64,000 nucleotides of DNA from positions 20,808,693-20,872,692 of the forward strand of contig NC_051088.1 of NCBI RefSeq assembly GCF_901709675.1, given 5' to 3'. Numbering within the stretch: position 1 is the stretch's first letter; the number at the start of each line of letters is the position of its first letter. A program made the translations under genes and the position numbers. The stretch is from Syngnathus acus (Eukaryota > Chordata > Actinopteri > Syngnathiformes > Syngnathidae). Of this stretch, positions 35,046 through 47,265 are shown in pieces. A model generated the notes under the pieces. That model did no database searches and had not been told where the DNA came from. It saw only the letters and a program-made list of their open reading frames with translations.

Positions 35046-35454
35046 TGTCACGTCCCCACGTCACCTGACTTCCAGCCTAGCCCGACTCATGGAATTGCCA
35101 GCACCTGCTACAGCTCGTTAGGTTCCCTATTTAACCTCTCTGTGTTCTGCCAGTAGTTGTCAGTTCGTCTGATTACCCTGCACGTGATACTGCTGCCTTT
35201 TTGTCCCCGGACCAAACTTTGTAGCCAACTGCTTCCTTGACCTTCGACCACGCTCCAGATCGCCGCCTGTCCTGACTACTTGCCTGACCTTCGACCACGC
35301 TCCAGATCGCCGCGTGTCCTGACTACTTGCCTGACCTTCGACCACGCTCCAGATCGCCGCCTGCCCTGACTACTTGCTCGTTCTACATCCCCGTTTTTCC
35401 TCTCACCATTAAAGGATCGTGCTGCACTTGGTTCCCTGTCTTTGTTGCCTGACA
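35046..35454 (+). mobile_element. Solo LTR of an LTR retrotransposon (409 bases)
   Basis: Begins TGTCACGTCCCCACG and ends TTGTTGCCTGACA, the TG...CA rule. It is flanked by an exact 5-base duplication GGACC (35041-35045, 35455-35459). Inside, a TATA-like CTATTTAA at 35127-35134 and a poly(A) signal ATTAAA at 35408-35413 fit a U3-R-U5 order on the plus strand. No primer-binding site, gag/pol frame or second LTR follows, so the internal part was probably lost by LTR-LTR recombination. A 47-base unit is repeated three times within it. Confidence 0.88.
35239..35378 (+). repeat. 47-base tandem repeat, three units, inside the solo LTR
   Basis: Each unit starts GACCTTCGACCACGCTCCAG and ends CTGACTACTTGCCT. 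The units start at 35239, 35286 and 35333; unit 2 differs by CGCGTG for CGCCTG and unit 3 by CTGCCCTG for CTGTCCTG. Confidence 0.93.
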
Positions 35455-35459
35455 GGACC
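35455..35459. repeat. Solo-LTR target duplication, right
   Basis: GGACC, identical to 35041-35045. Confidence 0.85.
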
Positions 35460-35992
35460 GACAATCATAAATGTAATGGTAAGCTCCATTGGAACTTTTC
35501 ATGTTCCACTTGTGTTTGCGTGGGATTTTGCCAGGGTCTTTCACTTCCATATTTCAAATGAACTGGTTAAAATTAAGATCTTTTTCTCTCTTATGCAATT
35601 GACTGGCGAGCAGTTTTTATGTTTCTTGGCTGTCCCCCAGAGTAAGCTGGGAAATGCAAGGAAGTACTTGATGATTCATAAAGGTGGCAAATAATGTTGT
35701 TTGCCACAATAATGTAAAAAGAGTTTTCTTCCAACCTATCAGAAATTTAGGACATTAACAGAGCATGTGTCTGATGCTCTGATGCTTTTACCTTAAGTGG
35801 CTTGCGTGTCATTTTAATATGGGTGACTCTTCTGGGAATTGAACATACTGTTAGCAGTTTCACTCATGACCTCACCAGCAATGTTTTATTTGACATGTTA
35901 TTATCCCCACTGCATGTTTGAATACATAATTCTGTAATGGAGACGCTCGTCATGAAAGCGAGTCTTTAGTGTAATCTACGATGGCCATGAAG

Positions 35993-36330
35993 CGGATAAC
36001 ACAACAGCAAATTAAAAAGACACACAAAAAAACGAATACAAGTGCAAATGAAAAAACACAAAATAAAAGAAAACAAAAGACTGTCTCTTTTGTCCAATTA
36101 AACACGATTATGAAGCTCAGTCGCTGTTGGGTTTATTTTTTTTGTTGTTTTCTTCAGTTTTCTCATTTTTTTCAATTTGCTGTTGTGTTTAATTTTTGTT
36201 GTCTCGTTTATCTATTTGTTTTTGGGCTTTTTCGTTATGATCATGTATTTGTTTTTGTGTTTTGACATTTGTCGTCGTGTTTTGTGTCCCCCCCCTTTAT
36301 TTTCATATGTGGTTGTGTTTATTTTGTTGT
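35993..36330. repeat. A-rich / T-rich inverted low-complexity element
   Basis: The left half is A-rich (AACACAACAGCAAATTAAAA at about 35999), the right half T-rich, and TTTTTCAATTTGCTGTTGTG at 36169-36188 is close to the inverse of the left motif. Degenerate AACACAA-type units recur through both halves. It is probably an inverted pair of a degenerate minisatellite or a palindromic element. Confidence 0.5.
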
Positions 36331-37368
36331 TTCTCTCCTTTGCCACTGCAATAATCAGTCCATTCAGTGCACATGTTTGTAAAACTCTTTTGAATTCATC
36401 TTAATTTTCCTGCAATTCAAGCTTTTTGTCTAATAAACAATTTGTCAGTGATGCATTGAACGGCACCTCTAATTTGATTGTCTGGGAAATGTGTGCGAGC
36501 TCTGCCGCCTTCTCTTACCCCTGCAGGTGTGTGCATGTGTGCAACTTGCCGTGGGCCTGAATGAGCAGAATCCCGGAGGCTTAGCAATTATAACTAAACG
36601 GCATAATCGGACATGATGAATGACTGTTGCCTTTTGCCGATGTCTAGACCCCAGCTCCGACAGTGCAACAAGGTTACAACAGAGCAGGGGGTGATGAAAT
36701 ATTTAGTATTTTTTGTTCTGCTCTGCTCTAGCCACAGCAACATTTCAAAAACAGGGCTGGTATGCTTGCTGCTGTGGAGACACTACAGTGGGTTGTGTTA
36801 TTACACTTAATTCTGCATTTGACATCAAATAGGTGGCAATAATTCGTGGTGAGACTACTCAGTTAACGCGAGTTCCAAAAGGAAAAAAAGTCATTGCAAA
36901 ATTTACCTTTCAAAAACGGCAAAAAAGCCTTTGACTCTGCAGGGCGAGGAGTCAATAAGAAAGTTGTCTGTGGAAGGTGTGTAAAATGTTTCATCAATAG
37001 GTGGCACTGTGGGACCAAACGTTTCCGTCCTTTGGTTCGCAACTGTAGAGAACAAACTAATTTGTCCAGTCCCCAATATTGCAATGTACTGGAATATGAG
37101 GTGTCGTGTGTGTTGTTGTGCTTCCCGATGCTTTTTTTTCATTTTTTTCCCCCCATTTCTCTGTGTCAGAGGATACCTGCCACAAGGGCCTACCAGTGAT
37201 AAGAGTCCGTATTTGATCAATTTGGATAATGTAATGGAACAATGAGAATGATTGCATCGAATCAAATTAAAGCAGCTCCAATAATAATAAATTTTTGATG
37301 AGTTAAAATGAGTTGACTGCACTTTAGATTAAGAACTCGCCAGTGCTCTCAGCATCGAGTATCGAATG

Positions 37369-37391
37369 GTGGTGGTGGTGGTGGTGGGGGG
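37369..37391. repeat. (GGT)n short microsatellite
   Basis: GGTGGTGGTGGTGGTGG followed by a G run. Confidence 0.85.
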
Positions 37392-38638
37392 GCCCTCTTG
37401 GTTTTACCATGTAATCACCCAGAAGAATGAGTGCTTAGCAAAAAAGTGATACTCTCCAAGGGGTAAATGTGAGGTGAAGACAGGTGATTGTCAGAAGAGC
37501 AAAACAGGCATCTTGCCTCAAGAGGTGACAAAGAATGAGGTCAGTCAGGAGCCGTCAGCATTCTCATCATCGGTAAAAAGAAGTTGCAGATGCAACAAAA
37601 GAGAGCAAGGAAAGGTATTTTGCAATGCAGCACTCATCTTCCCTGGCATCATGTCAGAAGACTCTTTGATTGTGCATGTTCTTCCAGATTCGTGACATCA
37701 CCAAGCGCCGCTTTCCCATGAGGACCTCGTTACCGACGATCCCAGAGGTTGACAGCATTGTTGTCGTCACCTGAAACGATTCTTTTTTTTCTGCTTTGCC
37801 AGTCACTGCAGGCTGCGCTGTCAGTCGGGCGCATCAGACAGATGTACGAGAGAGAGCAAAAAAAGTAACACAAAAATAGACATGATCCCAGAGACAACAC
37901 ACAGTTCACGTCAAACGAGGTCTGCAGCACCGTTTCTGCTCCCTATTCCACGTGGACCATAATAATCATACTCTTTTGATCGCATTCATATTTTTCCAGG
38001 CACGGCTCCCATGCGCTTGATTTCGAAAAAAATCGGCACGACCGTGCCTAGTCTCATTGTTGACTCGTCTTTGCTGCCCGAGGAGGAAAATGTCCTCAGG
38101 CAGATGTGTTGCAAAGCAACCTCGATAAGACATTTCTCAAGTCTTTGCCCTGCCCACGCATCAGTTCAGTTCTCCCGGAGGTCCTTTTAGCATAACAAGC
38201 CAGTCGTTAGCACTCCAGTATCTTCGCATCAAAATAGCCATTCATTTAACAAAAGTGCTTGTTCTCATTAGGGCTCAGGGTGAGCTGCAGCCTAAAAATA
38301 TCTGTTTGATTTTTGTGAAAGAGAAGTACAAGATAGCTTGCCATTGATGTCACACACCTCTAGACGTGTCTGCAGCCGCCATGTTGGAGTTTGATATGTT
38401 GCCCCCTCCTAATCTAGTTTGAACAGATACATTTGATAGGAAACATTAAACATTGTGATTTACTGTGCAGTGATTGGCAATAGTAAAAGAGAATAGAGTT
38501 AAAACATCTCATTTGTAATGTTTATCGGGAGCAAAATGGGGTTCAGTGTCTTGCTCAAGGATACTTTGACATCACCGAGGTAAGCCAACCCACTTTTTTC
38601 CCAAAACCACGTCCCTCCGTGTCATGTGTTATTACTAA

Positions 38639-38818
38639 TGATGGACAAATGAAGCTTCAAGATGATTCATGAACCTGTTGTTGGCACTCTCTGTTCACCG
38701 AAGAGCTGAAAGCCCACCGACTTGCCATTTTCTAAAACCCTCACTTTAAACCAACATTGCCATCTAGAGGAGCCAAAGAATACAACAACTGGTTCATGAA
38801 GCTTCATTTTCCCATGAC
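38639..38818. mobile_element. MITE, GATGGGAAAATGAAGCTTC family, copy 2 (internally deleted)
   Basis: Runs from TGATGGACAAATGAAGCTTC to GAAGCTTCATTTTCCCATGA, inverse to the copy at 1457. It lacks the ~22-base TGTTTACTTAGACCTCTGGA segment present at 40258-40455. Confidence 0.8.
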
Positions 38819-40257
38819 TAGTTATTATCATATTTAGATTTTTAAATATATATATATATATCCATGGTGTTTTATCCAGAAATAAAGAGATAAATTATCT
38901 TGCTAAGTTTAAGAATTAACACCTTTTTGTTACACTTAGAGGCTGACATCACACCTTCTACAGCAACACTGGACACATAACAAGCTGGTAAGAAAAAGCA
39001 TTTTCATCAGCCATTTGGCGGCTACCTTCCCAGGCTTACTGGAATATTTTAGCCCCCTCTACCACTGGAACATGCCCAGTCATGTTCACCAACACAGGAA
39101 CATTTGGTCCCCCCTAATCCACCAATGCTGGGAAGCTCCAACACCTTCAACACGGTTGGGCATCCTGACCCCCCCCTTCCTGTTGTAAGCCTCCAAACAC
39201 TGCAGCTTTTACCCAGGAATGAGGAAGACTGAGAAATTAGTAGTTTGAAAAAGACGTACACGTGCTTCTTTTCATTGCATGGACAAACGCTCGCATTGAA
39301 TTTTGCGCTCATGCGCTCGCATTAAATCACCAGAGGAGACTCGCTGAGTGATTGCCACAATAACATTGAGTATTGTTTAAAATGTCTGTGAGAGACTTTC
39401 GTATTTGTCAACCATTGCAATTAGCAACAGCGGGAAGTGGCTGCAAACAGATACGTCTATCTGCTTGACACCAAATAAGACCACAATCTTAAAGAAACAC
39501 AACCAATTTAAAATACTGTGTAGCTATTGATACGCCTCAGAGCTTTTCAAATTTCTCACATCTGAAGTGAGAGTTCTGACTGTAGATAGACGCGATTGTA
39601 ACTTGTTGCTGGCCACTTATTTTTGTGTCTTAGTCGGAAATGAGATTGAAATGTTTTCTCTTATAAACGGCAACAACTGGCATTGTTAGATTCTGTAACT
39701 GTCATAGAAATTGGAGTCACACAGTTCCCATAGAAATAAAATGCTGTTTTCTCTAAACTGGAAGTGCCTCCCACATTTCCCGCAAAAGATCATGGGCATA
39801 GGAAAGTTGGATTCAGAAAAACAAATAAAAACGTCCCCCTTGTCTAGCCGGGCTTTGTTGGATGTCTGAGTTCAGCAAGGATGTAAGCATAAAATTGTAT
39901 GTTGTCACTGGCCACTGTTATGTCATCCTCCTACTGACTTGGAAGCGGAATTTCTTAGTAGGAAGCAGGTTTTCATCTCAACTGCCATTCCTCCCACAAG
40001 TTGGTGTGTAACTGTCAGAGGACTAACAACAAAATGGCATTTGCGGTGACAACGAACCATCTCATCCCAGTCTGAAAATTATGAATCTATTATTAACATG
40101 CCATGCCCAATCAAATAAGTGTCATTCGTGTATAATGGCAATCTAACTTCTTAGTAAATATGAGTTTTTTGGTGGCTATTTTTCGAACCTGGAAGTAAGA
40201 TGCCTGGTTCATAAAAACTTTGCATGTATTCACACACATTCGTTAGGAGATATTAAT

Positions 40258-40455
40258 GATGGGCAAATGAAGCTTCAAGATGGTTCATGAACCCGTTGTT
40301 GTGTTTACTTAGACCTCTGGATGGCACTCTGTTCACCGAAGAGCTGAAAGCCCACCGACTTGCCATTTCTTAAAACCCTCACTTTAAACCAACATTGCCA
40401 TCTAGAGGAGCTAAAGAATACAACAACTGGTTCATGAAGCTTCGTTTTCCCATCA
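40258..40455. mobile_element. MITE, GATGGGAAAATGAAGCTTC family, copy 3
   Basis: Same orientation as copy 2, and about 1.4 kb from its end. The ends GATGGGCAAATGAAGCTTCA and GAAGCTTCGTTTTCCCATCA are inverted repeats. Nearly collinear with the inverse of 1457-1655. Confidence 0.82.
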
Positions 40456-41281
40456 CTAGTAGACATCATATAGTTACGTAGAAAAGAGCGTTTTTAATGC
40501 ACAATACAGGAATGAAACAGTTGCTCTGAGAAACTAGACATGTGTTTGGTCGTTTTTTTTCTTGGATTAGATGTGGCCTGGTGCTTCGAGAGGAGAATGA
40601 GCAGGAATGCTCCCAAAATGAGTGAATGAAGAAAAACACCACTTTGGGGGTGTTTTTGTTGTAACATTTAACATTTTAACATGGCTAAAAGCTAAAAAAA
40701 AAAAAAAAAGATCTAATAGAATGTGGCTTCTTTAAGAAAAAATCCTGGAAAAAATATTAACAGGAAAGAAAGTAGGAGAGAAATAGAGATAATGAGACAA
40801 ACCATTTGTATCAAATGGTTCAATTAGTCGGTCAAATTTTTTTATAGCTTTAGTTAAAGACTGTAAATGCAATATTAATTAGGTTATTCTTTGTTCACTG
40901 TTGATAGATATTTTTCTTTTTTCGGTTTTGTTCTCATTAATGTTAATAAGTATACAATGTTATCCAAATGTGTAACAGTTTTAACAACAAATTATGACTA
41001 TTTATAGTCGTGGCAGAGCACTTCCTTAGGATGCAAATGTTTTTTTTTTCTACCAAGGGGGGGATAAACAGAAAATAATTGAGAAGCTAATTAACTGATG
41101 TAACAAGCATGTTCCGTGGATATGGAAGAAAATCTACAAAAGTAAGGACAAACTCATACCAGATATTGTGACGGTGTCTAAAAACTACGACGCACTGCCG
41201 CAACCAAAGCTCGTTCTATCCATCCATCTTTTTCTTTTCTTTCTTTTTCAGTAATCGAGCCACTATCACAAGTGTCTTTGT

Positions 41282-41375
41282 GCAAGATGTTAGCTACACC
41301 CTGGATTGGTCGCCAGTATTGTGAGCTACACCCTGGATTGGTCGGCAGTCAATTTCAGGTCGCATCGAGACAAAC
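41282..41375 (-). mobile_element. SINE fragment with a small internal tandem duplication
   Basis: GAGCTACACCCTGGATTGGT occurs in part twice, 42 bases apart, followed by CAATTTCAGGTCGCATCGAG and ACAAACAA. It matches the body of the SINE at 18617-18967. Confidence 0.55.
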
Positions 41376-42779
41376 AAGAATTCGCTGATGACTACACCAC
41401 ACGTCCGTCATGTGATCATTAAAACCATAACAGAAAGAAATGATGCCGTGAAAAAGAAATCATTTTGGCCCGAATGTCAGTCCAGCTCTGACAGTGAATA
41501 AGAGAGAAGAGAAGGAAAGTAGTTTCACCTTGCTCGTCTCCCGCCATGACATTCAGGGGGATATTTACCTTGTAAAGTTCTTGACATTTCACTGCACGCT
41601 CTAATAATGTCTTGAAATATGAATGAGAAGCGGAGTGAGTGGAAAGGAGCCCCTCAGAGCTTTTGTTCATAAGTATTGATTGATACAGTGGCGGGAGGGC
41701 AAGCAGCAGGCCACCGAGGGACACAAGAAGCCATTCTGGACTGGTTAGCAGTTAACCCTGTCAAAATGTTTTGGTGGGGCCCTGGTTAGCACGTTTGCTT
41801 TTGAGTTGAAAGGGTGGGATATTTCTCTCACTTTTTTAGCATGCGTTTTCTTCTTACTTTTCCTCCCACTTTCCCAAAACAAGACTGCCTCTTGCCTGAA
41901 GTCAATTCAAATTGGCTCCTAACAAGGACAGAAAATTGAAGTATGGTGTTTTGTTGCTGTCGAGTTAATTCCCCCTCAAGGAAATTTTTAAGTGATTGTA
42001 CAGTGATTACAATATTTTGTTGTTGTTGAAAAATGTGTCCTTGAATTAGTATACTTGAGTATAGAATGTAAAAATACGAAATGTTGAGTTATATATTTAT
42101 ATCTATTATTTTATTCTTTTATTTAAAATGACCTTTTAGATTACTTTGTACCTCTTCACTATGGATCATGTCAGCTTTTTTCTCCTGGTACGCATTTATT
42201 GCAGAGCTTTTTGAATCTTAAACGATCCATCCTTGAAATTTTATTTCAAACAAAAAGGATGAACATTTTTTCATACTCTTGGTTTAAGTAATGAATGTGT
42301 CTGACACTTGTGAATGCTATAACAATAAAGTATTTTGCTCTTATCCATTTCTAAATTGTTGCTGGGTGAGACACTGACAACTTGCCTGATTTAATCCTGC
42401 ATGGCTCAATTTGTTCCATGGGTTGTATCATACAAGTTTAAAAATGTGAGTGGGATGCCAGTATAGAAGGTCAAATGCTCAAGTCAAGCTGTGCTAATGA
42501 TCTTGATCCTGCCACTGTGTTTCCTACGCACTGTTCGACTCACAAGTACTCATTGATCTCTTTAGTCTTCTCTGCCCACACAGTGACCTTCCAGACCCAT
42601 CTTCCTGAGATATATATTTTTACCAAAGTTTTTTTTTTAATGGATCTTTACTTTCTTCATTCCAACTTTCAAAACACAACACATTACAAAAAAGCTGGGT
42701 AAGTGTTTTTACAGGGTGGTAAGAGGTGGCACCTTCCACTTTTTCCAAATACCTTGCTACCCAAATTCATCCCTACAGT

Positions 42780-42900
42780 TGACAATGAATCTATTAATAT
42801 ATATATCTATTTTTTTACATTAAAATAAATTAAATAAAATCAAATTATAAATTATTATTAAATTAAAATTTTAAAAATTTTATTAAAAGTAAATTTTATC
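42780..42900. repeat. AT-rich low-complexity tract
   Basis: Almost pure A/T with TAAAT and ATATAT motifs. Confidence 0.8.
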
Positions 42901-43236
42901 ATGATCATCCACAGACAGTCGGGTAGGTTATAGTTTATTTGTGCTTGCTCTGTCTTTAGTATTCCATGTTTAAATGGTCTGTCAAGTGTAACAACTTATG
43001 TGAAATATATGTGAATATATATACGTATATATATTTATATATAGATATTTTTTTTTTCCACTGCGCAGTGTTGTGTGTGTGTTCGAATGGCTGTCTCTTT
43101 GACAGCCTGATTTACAGGCCAGTGGTGTGTTTAATGGAGCCGATAAAGCAATGATCGCTCATCCGATCCCTTCTGCCCTTCCCTCCACTTTAGCTAGGGA
43201 TGATGCTTCCATGCACATAAGATCTATGCGATGCAA

Positions 43237-43283
<47 letters not shown>

Positions 43284-43310
43284 ACACACACACACACACA
43301 CACACACACA
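43237..43310. repeat. (CA)n microsatellite with one CGTA interruption
   Basis: About 35 CA units broken once by CGTA near 43281. Confidence 0.97.
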
Positions 43311-45763
43311 TCTGGGATTACCGGGGATAATCCAACAGCCAATTTGGTAGAGGGATACATTTTTTTCCTTTATTCATCCATTTCCTCTGCTGTTTACAAG
43401 GCAATTTGTTTGGTAGTCAACTGGAGTAAAAACCAACAATTTCATGACCATACCCCACTCTCGAAACAAGTGTGTTTGTGCACACACACAGACACACACA
43501 CATGTAGTCACACACACAGACACGCTCCATCCACCCTCCAGATCGTCCTTTTAAGATTAAGCCATTTCCCCCGCAAAAGAGGTGCAGTGTAATCATGAAA
43601 GTGTCGCATTTCAGCTGAGAAAAGAAGAAATGTTGCCTTCGGGGTCACTCTAAAATTTGTCCCCCTTCACTCTTGCTTGTGCTACCATCTGGCACCTGTT
43701 CCACCTTATACCGCACCCTCCATTTCCTCACCCAAATCCCGTTCTCTTTAATTTCACCTAGCACCCCCCCTCGTCTTTCTCATTCCTTGTCTTTCTTTCT
43801 CGATGTTGTCCATTCCTCTTTGGTCTTATTACACCCGCCACCGCCTTTCTTTCCCCGTTTTTTTTTTTTGCTCGCTGTGACAGAGGTTCAATAAGCAGCG
43901 CCTCCAGTGTTGTCTTGCGCAGTTAGTGGCCAATTACCCACTCACTCTCCCTGTCCTCAGGGACGGACCGGATTTGCAGGATCTGTCGTCAGACCACACA
44001 CAAACACGAGCACGCAACTAACATGCACTGGCTCGCCAGCCGGATGGGAAAGAGGAAAACTGTACAGATAGACATGTGATACCAGCAGACATAGGCACGA
44101 GAAATGCTGATAAAACAACTGGAGCAAATGAATGGTCAGCAGTACTTGTGAGCAGTCGGGACTGAAACAACTGACTGGATTCATTCCACCTGCCCAATTG
44201 CGATTTAGTGCCTATGACATCACATCATAAGAGAAGTAAGCACACAGATGGTAATAATCTGCTTTTAATAAGTGGGATCTCTCATTTCAAAAACAGTCGT
44301 GAAAAAATTGTTACGCGTGCTTAGGCTCAAGCTGAAACTGATGCAATAGGTTTTGAAATGTTACAAGATTTATTGGAAGTAGTCTTGTACTACAATACAC
44401 GGAGTATTTTTTTTTATGTCAGCAGACATATTGGTAGCCTTGAAGGGAAGAGATTTGTCTCCATTGTGACCCTCCAGATTAGAAGGAAGCAAACCACGTC
44501 TGAATCAGTCTGTCACCTGGAAGCCTTCCATGAATTTCTCTCTATTTTTCCCTCTCAGCGTTTACTGAGAGTGGCTGGAAATGATCTGAGAATTGGATTC
44601 CTTGCTCTGTTTCCAAATCCGTCTGCAGGCCCTTTTGAACTCTGCCACGTCAAGGCTGGCTTATCCCACCACTTCAAAGAAGCTAGGGATGGTGCATTAC
44701 ATCAGGACCATGGTGACCACTGACGTGTTCTTCACACGATTGGAAACAGAGAGGAATGTCCTCTAATCTCCAAGCTGCAGGGAGAGGCTTTCGATGAGCC
44801 CTGACACTTTGGAAGGCAGGTAAATGGAGAGAGCATGACCTCTCTGGGGTGATGTGCAAAAAACATATTTATATTCCAGGTTGTTTGTATTTAACATTTG
44901 GATGTAAACACAAAACACAGAATATGGTTAATTTATTTCAATATAATAAGATAATACAGTCTTTAATTCTTGTTTATGGAGTGGTGGAAGAAGTCTGAGT
45001 TGTGACGCAAGAATTGTGAGAACGAGCAAACGGGTCGAGATTTGAGAGTCAAACTTCAGTGAGGCAGACAAGCTCCCACATTTGATAATACTTATAAACT
45101 CAGCTGAGATAAGTTCCTGCTCACCATTGATCCAAATGAGGACAAACACAATAGATAGTATTGGATGGATTGATCATGAGTGCACTCATCCTTCAAGTCC
45201 CAAATGCCTTGAGCAGTGAGTGAAAAGAGCATTGTTATTTTTGGCACTTTAAATCATTTTATTTCTTGCTACTAGAATAGCAGAGCAATTTGCACCAGTG
45301 AGAAGACACCAAGCAGCCACAAAATGTCTATCATTGTCCACCTTTCTATTTGAGATCTTTTTGATATTGACTGAATCACAGAGGCATCTCCAAGTAATTA
45401 GATAAATTACAGCTGAGCAGAATTGTAGACTTGTTCAAGATTCAACGCTGTATAGATTCCTCTCTAATTACAAAGAGAGCCTGACAGGAATAGTTTCGTC
45501 TTTTATCCTCCACCACAGACGAGGCTGCTCTAAGCCTGGACTCAGCCTTGCCATCAACCTGCGAGCCAAAACGTCATTTCCAAGCACCGATTATGTTCTC
45601 CCATCTGCATTTCTTTTGTTCTACTCCATGGGAAAGCTCCAGTTTGAGTTTCATCAGGATGAGAAATGGTTGCAATGCGTAATCCGGTACAATACTATTG
45701 TGTGGCTTTTCATGAATATTGATTAACAGATAAATAAAGCGGTGGACTATCATTATAAGGTGT

Positions 45764-45764
45764 A

Positions 45765-45854
<90 letters not shown>

Positions 45855-45878
45855 AATGATAATAATAATAATAATAAT
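45764..45878. repeat. Compound (AAT)n(AAC)n(AAT)n microsatellite
   Basis: Runs of AAT (to about 45815), AAC (to about 45851), then AAT/GAT. It is read as poly-Leu or poly-Ile/Val on the minus strand, producing spurious frames. Confidence 0.96.
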
Positions 45879-46989
45879 TTTAGTAATGTTTTTTTTGCAT
45901 GACTGGGACCAGCACATTCCACACTGGTTCTGATGGCTGTTCAGCCTTTCAAAGATGCACTCCAATAACAAGAAGTGACCAATGCATAGAAATAGTAAGC
46001 AATAGAAAGCCTTTAGAATTTTGCCAGATCACCATTCAACTATTGTACATAAACTTGTATATTTTACATACATGGTGTTGACAAGATCAATATAATTCAC
46101 ACTGGGCAGTAGTTTTAGGGTCAGCAATCCAGTCTTCCTGTTGACATTTATGACCCAATTTACTGAACAATCGCCTGGCTGCCTGAAGTCTCCGTGGACT
46201 TCATCATCGCTACATAATGTCACTTACTTGCATGCGGGCGTTCACAAAGAACAGGCGAAACTGACTACCAGTTCTGTCGGCCGCATGGGATGATGGTACT
46301 ATATATGATCATTTTTAGCTCAAATGTCAGGGCAATCTCTAAAGATACACCAACCAAACAATGCAAAAAAAGGAGGCAAAAAAAACTTGTAAAAACTCTC
46401 AAGTATTGTGTGACATCACACAGAATGATGATTTCAACTTTTGAGGCATACTGTTCCAGAAATTCTCACTATTGACGCGTTACTTCCTCCATCAGTAGAA
46501 TAGCCTGAGGGGTAACCATAGTCTTGGTTACATCCAGCCACTCAAACACACACACGCTTATTGCACACACACACACACTGTGATTTATTTAACAAGCAAT
46601 CAGCTGCTATTCACATTCAAAAAAAAGTGGGTTGCCTTTTCCGCAAAAGAAAGAATGATTGAACCAGGACTTAGGAACCCAGCGTGATACCTTCCTTCAG
46701 ACAAGCTAGGCTCACTTTTCTCTCCTCCCACGACATCCTTGGCATTGATCGGGTATCTTTGTCTGCAGCCAGTATCTTCCCTGAGACACAATCAGTTGGG
46801 AACTGGTCAAGTTGATAACACCCTCTGTCTCACAATCATGCACATACACAGTCTCGCTCAGCATAAACTCTACTAAAGGTGACAGTTGGAGGGATGGAGG
46901 GATTTGAAGTTAAATCTGAAGGCTGAAATTACTTTTCTCAACACACTTCCAAAAAGGCAGGTTTGGTGTTGTCTTTTTTGTATGATATT

Positions 46990-47265
46990 AACAAGCATCA
47001 GATTTATATAGCGCTATTCTGGATAGTCAAAGACTCTTTACTGTGGATACATTATTTTTGCGGCTACACATTCACACTCGTAAGTAGCTGCCAGTGACCG
47101 ACCACCACCAAACATTCACACCCAGGCATATTCCAGTCTAAGTGGCACTGGAGGCAAAGTGTCTTGCCCAAGGACACAAAGACAAGTGACTCGGACAGAT
47201 CTGGATTCAAAGCACGGATCCTCCGGTTATTGAATGACCTGGTCTACTCCCTGACTCACAACCAC
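46990..47265 (+). repeat. Dispersed fish repeat, ATTTATATAGCGCTATTCT type
   Basis: Landmarks are GATTTATATAGCGCTATTCT, CACATTCACACTCGTAAGTA, AAGTGTCTTGCCCAAGGACA and AAGCACGGATCCTCCGG. A short related scrap, GTGTCTTGCTCAAGGATACT, is at 38548-38567. Recognised by family landmarks; boundaries are approximate. Confidence 0.6.

Noticed and set aside
35239-35378. CRISPR-like direct repeats
   Set aside because: The 47-base units are head-to-tail with no spacers, within an LTR of a fish genome.
35046-35454. A complete LTR retrotransposon or endogenous retrovirus
   Set aside because: Only one LTR, with the same 5-base duplication on both sides; no internal coding region or second LTR.
45710-45971. 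Poly-Leu and poly-Ile/Val frames on the minus strand, resembling membrane segments
   Set aside because: Translation of the AAT/AAC microsatellite.
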